Below are positions 10,572 through 22,792 of a stretch of DNA of 64,000 nt, piece after piece (position 1 is the first letter of the stretch; each line of letters opens with the position of its first letter). The notes beneath the pieces were generated by a model that saw only the letters and a program-made list of their open reading frames with translations, had not been told where the DNA came from and searched no databases. Location: contig CM070876.1 in NCBI GenBank assembly GCA_036365515.1, positions 106,195,810 to 106,259,809 of the forward strand. The letters are read 5' to 3'. Position numbers and translations under genes: made by a program. The DNA comes from Torymus aiolomorphi (taxonomy: Eukaryota; Arthropoda; Insecta; Hymenoptera; Torymidae).

Positions 10572-13360
10572 CTAATCATTATTAATATCAGTCTCAAAAA
10601 GATGATTATGAAGTTTTAATTGGAAAAGTGGGATGGAGGTGATATTGCGAAGTGAAGATGGTAAGGAGTTTCAGAGGTATAAGGAGTTGACGTGAAATGG
10701 TCTTCTCAGTGATTCAGAGTCAAACCCAGGAATATCTGAAGGTTTCATATCACCCCTGACAGGGCGAGTTGATACTGAGAAGTTAAAGAAGGCGAGTAAA
10801 TAGGATGTAGTACCGGTATTAAAGAGTCTACGCAGTTGATTGGCAGTAAAATATTGTCTGCGTGCGATTGCGGTTAGCCAGCCCAACTCTCGCCTACAAG
10901 GAGTGACATGCCCCCACCTTCTTACGCCATAGATGTAGCGGATACCAGAATAGATAAGCCTTTGCAGTTTCAGGTCTAATTCTAAAGAGAGATTACAGTA
11001 GACGAGGCTACAGTAGTCTATTAGCGGGAAGAGAAGTGTCTGAATTAGATGCTTGCGCAGTCCGAGATTCGTGGTTTTTCTGAAACAGTAGAGATAGTAC
11101 AAGAGAGAATAAACCCGCCTACTGATATTCGCAATATGATTATTCCAAGAAAAAGTAGAGTCAAGCACTACTCCCATTAAGAAGCGAAGATTCAAAACTG
11201 ACCTGGGTGCCACCAATATCAATTGAGCTTCTGGCTACAAAGGGAAGAAGATTGATGTAATAAGGAGAACCAATAACAATAGCTTTGGTCTTATTGACAT
11301 TAAGCTTTAGGTGATTTGACGTAGCCCAGCTCATGATACGGTTTGTATTGGCACTCATCGCAGTGGATATAGCGTCGAGCTCCTCTAATAGAAGTCTTCA
11401 GCATACATAAAGTGAAAGATGTCATGATCGAGACAAAGGGACAGGTCGTTGACGTACAGGGAAAATAGTAGAAACCCCAGTACAGAATCTTGCGGTACAC
11501 CAGTATTAAACTCCATAAAGATGGACCGATTACCCTTATCGTCAATTACCACCTGCTCATGATCAGTCAGATATGATGCGATCCACTGGATGACAGATTT
11601 AGAGAAGCAATAGTCCGGTAGTTTTGAGAGGAGCTTAACGTGGCAAACAGAATCGAACCTTTTGCTGAAATCAAAGAGAAGGAGCAGAGTTACGAGTTAT
11701 TTTATCCATCTCTAGTCTGATGTCATCAGTGAGTTTCAGTAGACATGTCTGAGTGCTGTGGCCAGTACGAAAGCCTGTCTGAAGAGGGTCGAGAAAAAGA
11801 CGAGATTCAAAATAATTGGAGATTTGTCGATGTACCAACCGCTCGAGGGCTATAGAAAGAAAGCATAGTAGCAAAACAGGACGAAAGTCACTCAGACAAG
11901 TAGGCGTATTGACCTTGTTCAGAGCAATGACAAGTGACTGCTTCCAGTGACTTCGAAAGGAAGCTTCTTGTAGCGATTGATTAAACATACGGCATATGAG
12001 AGGTACCAGCATCGGAAGGGCAAGTCGTATTATATGTTGCGGGATACCATCTGGTCCTCTGGCTTGTGTAGAGAAATGATTCACTGCAACATAAACGTCA
12101 GAGACATGAATGTACTCGAACATCATATGCTCGGCGTAATCACATGAAGCCAGGTTTTCCAAGAAAACTCTCACAGAGGGAGTATCGGGATCGTACGACA
12201 CCGTCCTAAAATGTGTATTGAGCTCATCGATGGGAGGCGTTGGAGTTGACGATTTCTTAGTGCTAGTTATACCTATATGTTGAAGTTCACGCCAGATGTC
12301 ATTGGGGTCGGTAAGAGACGATAGGCGATTGTGGTAATATACAAGTCTCGCTTCTTCAATGGCTTGATGTGCATGGTCACAAGCTTCCCTATAGAAAAGT
12401 AGATCAAGTGATAGTCTAGACCTCCGGTAGCGTTTATATCGACGATTAAGCTCACAAATTAGGTTATGATGTTCGTTAGTAAACCAAGGATGTCGTTTTT
12501 TTTTAGAGACCGTTTTTAATGGTGTTAATTCAGTAATTGCAGTAGCGATGTTACATTGGACGACTGAAACACATTCCTCAAGTGTGCCTGATTCAGTTGC
12601 GGACGAGTCAAGACCCTTTAGATAATCAATAAGAGAATCAGCTCGTATAGCCTTATAGTCACAAAAGGTGAAAGATGCTAGTTCAGGCTTTGGAGTTTAT
12701 ACATTTAGAGTGGCTGCGACTAAGTCATGCCCTGAAATGAATGGTGAATCAGTTTTCCAATAGTCAGAGACATAATCATGCTGATCCACAAGGCAGAGAT
12801 CACGGTTTGGCGTATGATGTGTGGCACCGTACGGAATACTGTGAAGCCGATTCTCCTCAATAAAACCGCGGATGAAATTCGCGTCATAAGAGGAGGAGAG
12901 CGGATCTGCGTTGAAATAGCTGAGGATTATCTTGGTGCTGTAGTTAGGCATGAGATCTCTAATTTTGTTGATAAAATCTGTCCCACGAATGAACGGAGCA
13001 TGAGGTGGTCGATACACAACAGTAAAAAAAACAAGGCGGACCACCCTTTGCAGACACTTCACAAAAAAGATATTCCGGTTTGCCTGGTTTGCCGGACCAG
13101 CTACCATCAGATGAGCAGAGAAGTGTGGCAGAAAAAATATTATGTACGAAGATCGCAGCACCACCACCGTGCCTGTTACGATTGCGTCGTAAGGAAACAT
13201 AGTTTTCCAGAAATACTATTGCGCTTGAGTCAATTTCAGGATCCAGCCAGGTCTCCGTAACAGCTATTATGTGGAAAAAGGTGCGAGTGGATAGAGCCTG
13301 ATCATCTCAATGTGACCCTTAATAGAGTTCGCATTGAAATGACAGACTCTAAGGCCCCGA
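10572..13360 (-). pseudogene. NLR2 ORF2 remnant: endonuclease + reverse transcriptase
   Basis: Recognisable from CHFNANSIKGH (about 13345) through TETWLDPEIDS (about 13250), an endonuclease part (LSYFNAD in place of the NLR1 GDFNAD; HDLVAATL), the RT core (NKVNTPTCLSDFRP near 11920, ALERLVHRQ, LQTGFRTGHSTQTCLLKLTDD) and a C-terminal part (RRELGWLTAIARRQYF, SYLLAFFNF) to a TAG at 10572-10574. At least six frame changes interrupt it, including breaks near 12700, 12270, 11670, 11545 and 11200. The YADD region (around 11400) is damaged. Homology to NLR1 ORF2 is clear throughout. Non-functional. Confidence 0.8.
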
Positions 13361-13496
13361 CGCTAAAACCGAGAAGGGTGTGAAATGAGATGAGAGGGCG
13401 AATAAATGGGCATGAGTTTTACATTGTGTAGCTTTGAATAAGAAGTAGGCTATACGCTAAAAAAGCTCTCAGTTCATTCTCGGAGGTAATAATCGT

Positions 13497-13745
13497 TGCA
13501 CGATCCTGTTTTTTTTAATATATATGCTACCATTTCGCACGAAGGATATATATTTTTCTTTTTTGGCCTCAGCGCGCACTAACATACGCAGACGATGGAC
13601 ATGTGCCGAAAGCAGTTCATTCGCGTCTATCAAAGCGGATGGTAGTGGTACAGCCATGTTGGCACGCTCCAGAAGATCAGTGCTGATCTGAGTCGTATGA
13701 AGCTTCCCAAGTTTTATCTTCGCTTGCAGTAGCAATACGGCAAGT
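13497..13745 (-). pseudogene. NLR2 ORF1, C-terminal fragment
   Basis: Encodes AKIKLGKLHTTQ, then IDANELLSAHVHRLRML and SFVRNGSIYIKK, matching the C-terminal ~80 residues of NLR1 ORF1 (AKIKMGKLHSSQ, ININELLPADLHRLRL, YVRSGRLYIKK). The upstream part of the same protein lies at 19823-20753, on the far side of NLR3. The join falls inside a short Leu-Ser stretch. Confidence 0.8.
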
Positions 13746-13750
13746 GCATG

Positions 13751-14393
<643 letters not shown>

Positions 14394-16351
14394 CTAGGCG
14401 TCGAGATCAAGCAGGTGTTGGCGCACAGCCCTCTTGAATGATGAAAGTGATGGAAGGTAGCGCAGGGAGGGGGGGAGGGAGTTCCAAAAGCGAGCACCCT
14501 GAGCCAGAAACGCTCTATCACCCGTCTTATAGTTCAAGGCAGGGAAAGCAAGCTCCGGCTGCACTCCCCTGCTTGTTGGCCTAGGCTTGTGCACCGTAAA
14601 AAAGGCAGCCAAGTAACTGGGCTCACGCATCCGAATTATTTTATATAGTAGCAGGGCTGCGAAGTAGAATCTGCGTGAGTCCATACGGAGCCAGCCCAGA
14701 CGTCTCAAGTAGGGGGTGATATGCTCATCCCTCCTAGCCCCAGTAACGTACCTCACACATGAATTGCTCAATCTTTGCACTCTCGCTCGCTGTTCGTCAG
14801 CCGCATCCAAGTAGACCACCGTACAGTAGTCAAGGTGGGGTTGAACTAGGGACTCGACTAATCTTTTGCGGAGAATCTCGGTGGTACACGCCCTAATAAA
14901 TCGCAAACTGTATAGGGCTTTATTGACTTTCTTTGTGAGTTGGTCAATGTGCGGTTTCCATGTTAATTTACTATCCAGTGTAACACCGAGACTCGCAACT
15001 TCGCTACTGAACGGGATGCGTTCTCCAGGCCGCACACCAATACCTGGCAGATCTAATGAGTTTATATGATTAACTCCTACCCTGGAGCCGAATACAATGG
15101 CTTTGGTCTTACCAGCATTGAGGTGCAGGCCCGAGTTCGCCGCCCATTCAGCCACCATTTGCGCCGCATGGGACAGCCGATCAATACCCTCCAGAATTTT
15201 GTCTTTTGTCGTGTGTAAGTAGATTTGAAGGTCATCTGCGTAAAATATATGTCTGATAGTATTACCGTCAAGTACGTCACGTAAGTCGTTAACGTAGAGA
15301 CAAAAAAGCAGTGGACCCAGGACAGATCCCTGTGGAACTCCCAGATTGGTTTCTAACCAGTCAGAGTTACCTTTGCTATTTGAGGTGACTATCTGGGTAC
15401 GTTCTTTCAGATATGATTGAATCCACAGGAGAGCTGCCCTGGAGAACCCCAGCCGACAGAGCTTACGCAGAAGCGCTGTTGGTGAGATGGTGTCGAAGGC
15501 TTTGCTGAAGTCGAACAGTAGCAGTAACGTCAGTTGTCTGTTGTCGATGCCTATACGTATATCGTCGGTTAGCTTGAGAAGTGCCGTCTGCGTGCTGTGG
15601 TGCTTGCGAAATCCGGCCTGGAGGGGGTCAAGTAAGTTATTGCTATTAAGATACTCCGTGATTTGGTTGTGGGCAATTTTTTCAAGCACCTTAGAAAGAA
15701 AGCCGAGTAGTGCTATAGGACGAAAGTCCGAGACTGTAGACGGCGATGCAATTTTCTTGAGTGCAATTACCTGTGCCTGCTTCCAGGAGCCTGGAAAAAT
15801 TCCCTGAGCGAAGGAGGAGTTGAAAATTCTGACCAAGTAGTCACCAATGACAGGGAGAGCCTTCACGACCACCTCCCGAGGAATTCCGTCCACCCCTTTT
15901 GCCTGTGAGGAGAAGTGAGAAATTGCAAGAATTACATCACTCAGTGTAACCTGTTTAAAGGAAAAGCCCTCCTCACTTGTTAGTAAAATAGTGTCCATAG
16001 CTTCTTCTATGTTTTCAAGGGGGGACACGGAGATTCCAGCGAAGTGAGCGTTTAACTCTCCCGGCGTGAAGCCGCAAAGGTCCTCCTCTTTTCGCTTTGG
16101 AATAAGGCCGAGTTTACGCATTTCCTTCCATATATCCTTGTTAGCATCAAGAGCGTCTGAGAGATGTTTGTGAAGGAAGGAGTTACGCTCTTGAGCAAAG
16201 CGTGAGTCGACTCATTGCTGAGCCGAAGAAACTCATCGAACACCGCCGCTCGCCCAGTGCGTTTGTAACGCCTATGGGCCGCATTACGTTTGTTGATTAG
16301 TTCCCTCAGCTCAGGACCAATCCAAGGAGCATTATTTCGACTGGGTTTCAC
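14394..16351 (-). pseudogene. NLR3 ORF2, linker and reverse transcriptase
   Basis: The main open frame (16121-14394, 575 residues) carries a complete-looking RT: KKIASPSTVSDFRPIALLGF, the catalytic FDFSKAFDT, GVPQGSVLGPLLFCLYVNDL and YADDLQIYL. It ends in a C-terminal domain (YLRRLGWLRMDSRRFYFAALL, ARFWNSLPPSLRYLPSLSSF). Upstream, 16351-16200 encodes the end of the endonuclease linker (NAPWIGPELRELINKRNAAHR) in another frame. A frameshift near 16195 joins it to RNSFLHKHLSDALDANKDIW. The RT itself shows no internal stop, so this domain could be intact even though the whole polyprotein is broken. Confidence 0.82.
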
Positions 16352-16429
16352 AGTTTTTAAAGGCGCTAAATCGTTTATGACAGAGTTAAGGTTTGCGTTT
16401 AAGGAATCTAGTGCTCCTCCAAATCGGAT

Positions 16430-17240
16430 TCAATCGAATTCATGCCTACCCAATCGCAGCGCGCCAAGCAATTCATTGAGAGATGAAGGGCATACGTTTT
16501 TATAATCTCTGTAGGAGAAAGACTTCCCTACTCGTGCTGGCACAAAATAGTTGATGGTAACATCAATGATAGCATGCTTACCGAAACTGGGCAGGTGTTC
16601 ATTCGCATAGTCAAGCACCTCGTCGTTTTCGTCCGTGAGGATTAAGTCAATCCATTTGTGAGACGTGGGCGTGTGATGTGTTGGGCCATGCTGCACAATA
16701 TGTAATGATAACTCTGTGGCAAGGTTTCTGATGGAATATGCATCAGCATCGGACGCCGATGACAAGTCACCATTCAGATCCCCCATGATAAACTTGTGAC
16801 TATACTCACTACTCAGGTCGCGCCAAACATCGAAAAGGTCGGTGTCCTTTTGCATGGCAATGTGTGGAGGTCTATAAATGACACCGACCAAAATGGGAGG
16901 AAAGGAACCCTGCTGCACACGACAGAATAAGTACTCAGGGATTGAGGGTTTTCCCAGTCCCTGAGTCATAGATGACGCCAGTTTCGTGATGGTGAAGTCG
17001 TTTCGTGCATACAGAGCAACTCCGCCCCCATTTATATTACGATCCTGCCTAAGCACTGAGTAGCCATCAATCTGAATGAGACTGTCATCAACGTCAGGTC
17101 CAAGCCAAGATTCAGCTATGCCAAAGAGGTGGTAGGAGGGATCTTCAACCAGGTACAGACGGAGCTTATTTATACGAGGTCTGATTGAGTTAATATTAAG
17201 AAACCCAGCCTTGAGAGGACATCCACCCCCCGTCCCCTTG
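16430..17240 (-). pseudogene. NLR3 ORF2, endonuclease domain
   Basis: The frame starts before its first ATG (17056). FLNINSIRPRINKLR and FGIAESWLGPD are readable upstream, then GGGVALYARND, VGVIYRPPH, the catalytic IMGDLNGD near 16780 (GDLN in place of the usual GDFN) and FGKHAIIDVTI near 16575. It ends at a TGA (16430-16432) just before the linker. The first part overlaps the end of ORF1 or lies directly after it in a different frame. It acts as the target-nicking endonuclease in this class. Confidence 0.78.
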
Positions 17241-17257
17241 CAAGCAGTCGATCCCAG

Positions 17258-19039
17258 TCATGATGTAGGCGCCGACCCAACAACCTCTTCTGCTCCCTGC
17301 CTCGCAACAACTATGTCGTTGTTAGTGGCTGCAGCATTTGACGGGTTGCTTTTGGGCAGATGTTTCTTTTTAGCAGACTGGCACGTCGTTTGAATGACTT
17401 GTAGGTCGGATGCTGTGGCGAAGATATGCGCACGCTCGCCCCCCTTATGCCTAGCCAGGAATCTACCACCCGAGTGCCACACATATTTAAAGTCCAGCCC
17501 CTGGGCGATGGACCTCAGGCTCTTAAATTCCTGGAACTTATCATGGGGCAACATCTCATTTATGAATATTTTATGGTGTGGCACACAAGCAGCTAAAACC
17601 GGGCCAAGGATTTCGGGATCGATGTTACTTGTGGTAAAGTAAGAATTGGCGAGCGAGCGCTTAGCTCGCATCACATCCCTGACCAGGCTCGGGCTGCTGA
17701 GCCTTACTATGCAGGAGGGCAATGCGCCTGCTCGCGACCCCAAGCCTCCCGCCGCCTCACCTCCATTTCTCTCAGACGGGTTCCGGACCACCAAGACACG
17801 CGTCCCAAGAATATTATCGCTGTTTAATGGGGGGTAAATGGTTCCGAGTACCGCGAAGGCGATTTGGTTGGTTAATACCTCCGTATATACAAAATCCTTC
17901 TTTAAAATACCATTAAGTACCACCTCGCAGGACTCAGAACCATCAATCCCAGAACACGCGGAAGAGGCCCCAGGGCCCGGCTGAGAGGACGGGCATAATA
18001 GCACTGAATTTGTACTGGCAGCGGAAGTAGAGCTGCCAATGTCACCTACTTCACGACTATTAAAAATTAAGCTATTTAAATTCGCTGGCTCCATGTGAGC
18101 ACGCTGGAGCTTTTCGAAGCTGCTAAACGCTTTGTCTAATTTATCTTTTAGTGAAGAGTTGGCCTCGAGAAGCAGCTGGCACTTGGAATCAAGGGACTCA
18201 AGTAAGCAATTTTGGTTGCTCACCTGCTCCTCGACAACAGAGACCCGCGTGGGCAGCTCCGCATTGTTGATTTGACCCTCATCGCAGTGAGTGGTGTCGG
18301 CGCTGCACGACGCGGGGCTCCGGCTGCCAAGGAGCTTGAGTTCGTCCAACTGCCTCTCGAGCATGTCGAATCGCTGAAAAAAGAGCTCCAGCGTGCTTAC
18401 AGGAATTAAAACATTTGTCACACCAACCAGGTTTACATCCCCCAGCGGCGGGGGTAGTACCTGGTTGGTGGCGGAAGATTGCGCAATACTTGAGCTCGCC
18501 ACTGCCGATGAAATATCTCCCGTAACTTCGCAGATTTGTGATGCGTCTTTTGGCGCCTGAGTGTCGGTGACCCGTCCGGTACTCTCACTCCGAGCAGACT
18601 GCGCCTGTAGGCAGTTGGCCCGCTCGGCACCTCTCTCTGGCGCTCCTGGCCCCTGCGCTCCAGCTACCTGCCCGGCAGACTTAGCCACACTGGTAGCGAG
18701 TAGCGCGCACGACCCATGCGCACTACTATTACGCGCGGAGAGCTTGGCAGCCGGCGTCGATGAGCCGAGAGGCGTATGATGGTGGGAGGCGGCAATATTA
18801 GATGTATTGGGCGTGCGTCGTTGCGACAACGATGCACGCTTGCTCACCTGCGCAGTCTTCGGCTTGATGAAGGATGACGCCTCTGCTGACGTTGGTCTCT
18901 GCTCCGCAATGCGGCATAGGTCACACGGGGCACTCTTTTTCTTGCCGGAGCATTTGGCATGACACGGCTGGCCACATATCGGGCATAATCCCAGCACTCT
19001 CATCGATGACTCACCGCATACAGCACACCTCTTCTCCAT
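17258..19039 (-). CDS. NLR3 ORF1: zinc-finger protein
   Basis: Open 593-residue frame starting with MEKRCAVCGESSMRV. Residues 5-43 form a Cys/His-rich finger (CAVC, CPICGQPCHAKC, CDLC) comparable to the N-terminal finger of NLR1 ORF1. A Ser/Ala/Gln-rich middle follows, then a helical stretch (about 215-315: LELFFQRFDMLERQLDEL, EEQVSNQNCLLESL). The C-terminal part has IVRLSSPSLVRDVMRAKRS and INEMLPHDKFQEFKSLR, echoing the NLR1 ORF1 motif. It is longer than NLR1 ORF1 (379). The role inferred from family position is RNA binding and particle formation. No internal stop is seen. Confidence 0.85.
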   Translation of the reverse strand: MEKRCAVCGESSMRVLGLCPICGQPCHAKCSGKKKSAPCDLCRIAEQRPTSAEASSFIKPKTAQVSKRASLSQRRTPNTSNIAASHHHTPLGSSTPAAKLSARNSSAHGSCALLATSVAKSAGQVAGAQGPGAPERGAERANCLQAQSARSESTGRVTDTQAPKDASQICEVTGDISSAVASSSIAQSSATNQVLPPPLGDVNLVGVTNVLIPVSTLELFFQRFDMLERQLDELKLLGSRSPASCSADTTHCDEGQINNAELPTRVSVVEEQVSNQNCLLESLDSKCQLLLEANSSLKDKLDKAFSSFEKLQRAHMEPANLNSLIFNSREVGDIGSSTSAASTNSVLLCPSSQPGPGASSACSGIDGSESCEVVLNGILKKDFVYTEVLTNQIAFAVLGTIYPPLNSDNILGTRVLVVRNPSERNGGEAAGGLGSRAGALPSCIVRLSSPSLVRDVMRAKRSLANSYFTTSNIDPEILGPVLAACVPHHKIFINEMLPHDKFQEFKSLRSIAQGLDFKYVWHSGGRFLARHKGGERAHIFATASDLQVIQTTCQSAKKKHLPKSNPSNAAATNNDIVVARQGAEEVVGSAPTS

Positions 19040-19421
19040 GTTCCACTACAATAACACACGATCGCCTCTGTGATTGTTGACAGCTTTCCGTCTGCTGTCG
19101 GTTGGCCCGCTGAATTCAAAATTCGCCGTTGGGATGATTAGAAAGCTGCCGCAGTAGGAACCGTGCGCCGACTTGCAGTGTGGTGCAGTGCAGTGGAGGA
19201 GTGGTGGCCAGCAAATGCTGATACGTGGTGTTGGTGCTGGTGATGGAGTTAACACTCACCGATGGTGAAAGCCGGGATTTGCTCGTTGATGGTAGCTATG
19301 ATTGCCAGCCTTGGAGGTTAGGGCAAGTGTCTTCAATAGAAAAGTAACTCCTGGCTCATAGGACACCGTGTAAAACATGGGCCCTTAGGCGAGGAGCTTG
19401 AGAGCCGGTGGAGCCACTTTT
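19040..19421 (-). other. NLR3 5' UTR
   Basis: Leader between the intron-like segment and the ORF1 ATG. Just inside the acceptor-like AG it reads AAAAGTGGCTCC, comparable to GGAAGCTGGCTCC in NLR2 and GAAAAGGAGCCCC in NLR1. No other features seen. Confidence 0.6.
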
Positions 19422-19509
19422 CTGTCAACAAAGCACTCCAAGGAGTGAAAGAATATTTCAGAAATGCACGAAAAAGTCGGGAGCAAAATTCAAAGATGTT
19501 GACACTTAC
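19422..19509 (-). promoter_or_regulatory. NLR3 5'-terminal intron-like segment with tetraloop hairpin
   Basis: On the minus strand GTAAGT (19509-19504) is followed after 88 nt in total by GTTGACAG (ending 19422). Between them CACTC-CTTG-GAGTG can form a hairpin with a stable-type tetraloop. The position and pattern match NLR1 (86 nt) and NLR2 (93 nt). Confidence 0.5.
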
Positions 19510-19513
19510 CCGT

Positions 19514-19683
19514 CGAGAGAGAGAGAGAGACAGAGAGAGACAAAGAGAGAGAGACATAAAGAGAGACAGAGAGAGAGAGAGACAAAGAGAGAGACAGAGA
19601 TAGAGACAGAGAGAGAGAGACAGAGAGAGAGAGACAGAGAGAGAGAGACAGAGAGAGAGACAGAGAGAGACAGAGAGAGAGAG

Positions 19684-19716
<33 letters not shown>

Positions 19717-19771
19717 GAGAGAGAGAGACAGACATAGAGAGAGAGACAGAGAGAGAGACAGAGAGAGAGAC

Positions 19772-19821
<50 letters not shown>

Positions 19822-19822
19822 G
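19514..19822. repeat. (GAGACA/GA)n array, 5' flank of NLR3
   Basis: Interrupted GA array with regular CAGA and CAAA variants, pure (GA)n at its right end. It lies between the 5' end of NLR3 and the interrupted NLR2 ORF1. Confidence 0.85.
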
Positions 19823-20350
19823 CGATGAGATGAATGCCTGGGGATGATACTGGTGATGGTACTGAGGAATTTTTGGAGGCCGAGGTCGCTTGCTGTTCTG
19901 CAGGTTGCTGGTTAGGTGGTTTAATGCGCATTTTTCGTACTCCCAAAATGTCACGTTCTTGAACCTCTTGGTCCAATGCCTTCAGCACTGCAAGCGCTAC
20001 AACTTTAATGTTAGAAGTTTCGGGAACCGTAAGTCCAGTGATCACCAGTACACTAAACATATTTTTTTTTATGAGCATTCAGTCTTTGGATGCTTTGTTC
20101 TATTTGATCTAGCCTGTTGATAGTGGCAGCATCCAGAGAAGGTGTCATGGCGTTAGCAGTGCATGTTGATGTATTGCTATTGTTCGTAAGATTGGGCCGT
20201 TGGCTTTCTTGCTCAGTTCGGAGCTGACTGATTGGCTCCTCAGCAGCCGAAAGTCGAGCTGATAGCTGCGGCAGGTCGTTCAGTGGCGCAAGCTTCTCTT
20301 CAATTGCAATGATCCTTCTGTCAAACTGCTCCAGTTTTGCAGTTAGCGTG

Positions 20351-20421
<71 letters not shown>

Positions 20422-20753
20422 GAGAGAGAGGGGGGGGGAGTTGAGAGTAGTCTCAAGCGTGTCCAACTTGGAGAGTTTCGACAGGATTTGCTGTAGCGGA
20501 TCATCTTTAGGCGACGAGAGAGATAGGCGATGGAATTGGTGGTATTTGAGCTCTTACTAGACCTACTATCATTTACGGAAACATTCTGCCGTTTAGAGGC
20601 ATTTGCAGCAGTCGAACAGGCACGACATGAATTACTTTTTTTTATTTTTCTTGCAAACTTGCGTAAGTGTTGTGCAGGACGCGTGTAAAGAGTTTTCGCA
20701 GTTATCACATGTTACTGCTTTCACCTTGACTGACTTATTACATCAACGGAATA
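19823..20753 (-). pseudogene. NLR2 ORF1, N-terminal and central part
   Basis: On the minus strand, 20750-20440 encodes a decayed N-terminal finger (VTCDNCENSLHASCT, CRACSTAANASK) and NSIAYLSRRLK. 20352-20105 encodes LTAKLEQFDRRIIAIEEKL and LPQLSARLSAAEEPISQLRTEQ, matching NLR1 ORF1 ARLGEF...LSAAEEAISHVQTEQ. 20078-19823 encodes LVITGLTVPETSNIKVVALAVLKALD, matching LVITELPTTTETSTMKGLVFGALKVLD. A (GA)n tract (20353-20440) is embedded in frame as a Leu-Ser run. Several frame changes are present, so it is not functional. Confidence 0.78.
20353..20440. repeat. (GA)n microsatellite inside NLR2 ORF1
   Basis: About 40 GA units with one CA variant. On the minus strand the reading frame TTLNS-PP-(LS)n-GTLTAKLEQF stays open across it, so it expanded or inserted without shifting ORF1. 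Confidence 0.8.
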
Positions 20754-21386
20754 TACACGGTGACCCATTTTAATCGCTACACCCGGATTTTTCGGATCCT
20801 AAGACAGATAGGAGAAAATGATTCAGACAAAAGTTGTAGGGGACGAAGGGGGCCAAACGATGGTCCTAACAGCTTTGACCTTGAACTTGACCTTCAAGGT
20901 TATTTCAAGGTCAAGTGGTTTTTTTTAATAGGAACACCTATTTTTGACCCCGGATTCGGAAAGAGCGGGAAATTTTACGTTCAAAATCATATTGAGACAT
21001 TTTTTTTCAAGGTCATTTCAAGGTCATTTCAAGGCCAAATGAAGGTCGAACTCCGAAAAATCCATTTTAAGTCGTTTTTTCCATGAGTCACAGGCTTAAG
21101 TGGTTCAAACTGATCGTAGGTTTAATAGGGAAACCCACACACCCAAAACTTTCACATCCCAGTAAACAAATATCAAACTTGCACATCCGAACCCCATGCT
21201 CTTCATAGCCTCACATGCTAAACTGTTACACCAGATATCCCCCAGTCCCACACATCTCTACCCCATGTCTGATGTTTGTTTAACGGAAACTTCAAGATCA
21301 TTAAAGCTTCTGTTGTAAATGTGTCAACCTTACGTTTAGCGCTACTCAGAAACAACGACGTGGACGTAGTAAGGATTGTTTCCTTT

Positions 21387-21719
21387 GGGGTGCTTGATTA
21401 AAGTGAGTCCCCTTGCCTCTCACTGTTCAGGGTGCTTGATTTAAGTGAGTCCCTTCGCCTCTCACTGATCGGGGTGCTTGATTAAAGTGAGCCCACTTGC
21501 CTCTCACTGTTCAGGGTGCTTGATTTAAGTGAGTCCCTTCGCCTCTCACTGATCGGGGTGCTTGATTAAAGTGAGTCCCCTTGCCTCTCACTGTTCAGGA
21601 TACTTGATTTAAGTGAGTCCTTTCGCCTCTCACTGATCAGGGTGCTTGATTAAAGTGAGTCCCCTTGCCTCTCACTGTTCAGGGTGCTTGATTTAAGTGA
21701 GTCCCTTCGCCTCTCACTT
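21387..21719. repeat. 42-bp subterminal repeats, copy 1 left arm
   Basis: Eight tandem units alternating between two types that differ at about five positions (TTGATTAAAGTGAGTCCCCTTG versus TTGATTTAAGTGAGTCCCTTCG as cores, split here for type comparison only). Each unit has GTGAG...CTCAC, a potential 5-bp hairpin. They probably bind transposase; the number and order are conserved in the other three arms. Confidence 0.85.
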
Positions 21720-21729
21720 ATGTGTTTAT

Positions 21730-22792
21730 CTAACCTCGAAGAAAATGTTCGAAATTACGACCATTTGCTTCCAGGCACATAGTCAAACGCCTTTGGAAGT
21801 GGCGAACGGTGTTTAGCAAAGTTTGCCTTGGAATGGCAGCGCATGCTCGACGAATTCTGTCCATCACGTCTACTCTTGTGGTGGGCCTTTCCTCAAAAAC
21901 GGCATTTTTTAAATACCCCCATAAGTAAAAATCTGGTGATGTAAGATCTGGTGAACAAGCAGGCCATTCAACCGGACCACTCGACCAATCCATCTGTTAC
22001 CATACTGCTCATTCAAAAAAGTCCTGACAATTCGAGCGAAATGTGGTGTTGCGCCGTCCTGCTGGAGCCACATTCTTCGTCGCGTTTCTAAGTCAACATC
22101 TTCCATCAATACAGGTAGTTCATCTCTTATTAGCGTTAAGTACGTGTGTTGATTATCACTTTCTTCGAAAAAATAAGGGCCAATCACACATCCATTAATA
22201 ATCCCACACCATACCATAATACTCCATCGTCTTTGATGGTTTACAGTTCTGACCCAATGAGGATTAACATCACACCAGTAATGACAATTATGTCTATTCA
22301 ATTCCCCATCACTTTGAAATTTTGCCTCATCAGAAAAAAGAACAAAATTAAAAAAGTCTGGATCATTTTCTATCATTTGTAAAGCCCATTGGCAAAACAC
22401 AATACGCTGTTGAAAATGAGCAAACTGTAGCTCTTGGACCAGAGTAATATGATACGCATGATATCTAAGCACCTTCATAATTCTTAAAAATGTACTTTTG
22501 GAAGACCGATTCCCCTTTCGATTCGACGAGCGCTTATCTGTGGGTCAAGGTGAATTATTGCCAGAATAGTCACAACCCGATTATCATTTTCATCATATTG
22601 ATGGCGCCTACGTTGACGAACCATGTGTCCACCACGAGCTCTTTGAGTTAAACGTCTGATAGCCATAGCGTCAGGGTGTCGTCTGTCTGGATAGCGTTCA
22701 GCATAAATTCTTGCTGCAGCACGATAATTACTTCGGCTTTCTCCTAAAGCCAACATCATGTCAACGATCTCGTTGGGCGGATAGTCAGCCAT
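21730..22792 (-). pseudogene. DD41D transposase, copy 1 left arm (two frameshifts)
   Basis: Minus strand, would be about 354 residues. The N-terminal helix-turn-helix region starts MADYPPNEIVDMML and continues SRSNYRAAARIYAERYP (DUF4817-like). The catalytic core has FSDEAKF, LQQDGATPHF and SPDLTSPDFYLWG, with 41 residues between the second and third Asp. One base is missing near 22490 (GLPK then frame change) and one near 21985 (WIGR then frame change), so it is inactive. The stop at 21730 faces the left terminus. DDE transposases cut and join at TA sites. Confidence 0.85.

Noticed and set aside
12778..13260. 160-residue plus-strand frame in NLR2
   Set aside because: Antisense to the endonuclease domain, which is recognisable on the other strand.
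20760..21086. 108-residue frame repeated at all four transposon termini
   Set aside because: It lies in the inverted terminal region and is conserved only because the DNA is; no start context, domain or codon signature.
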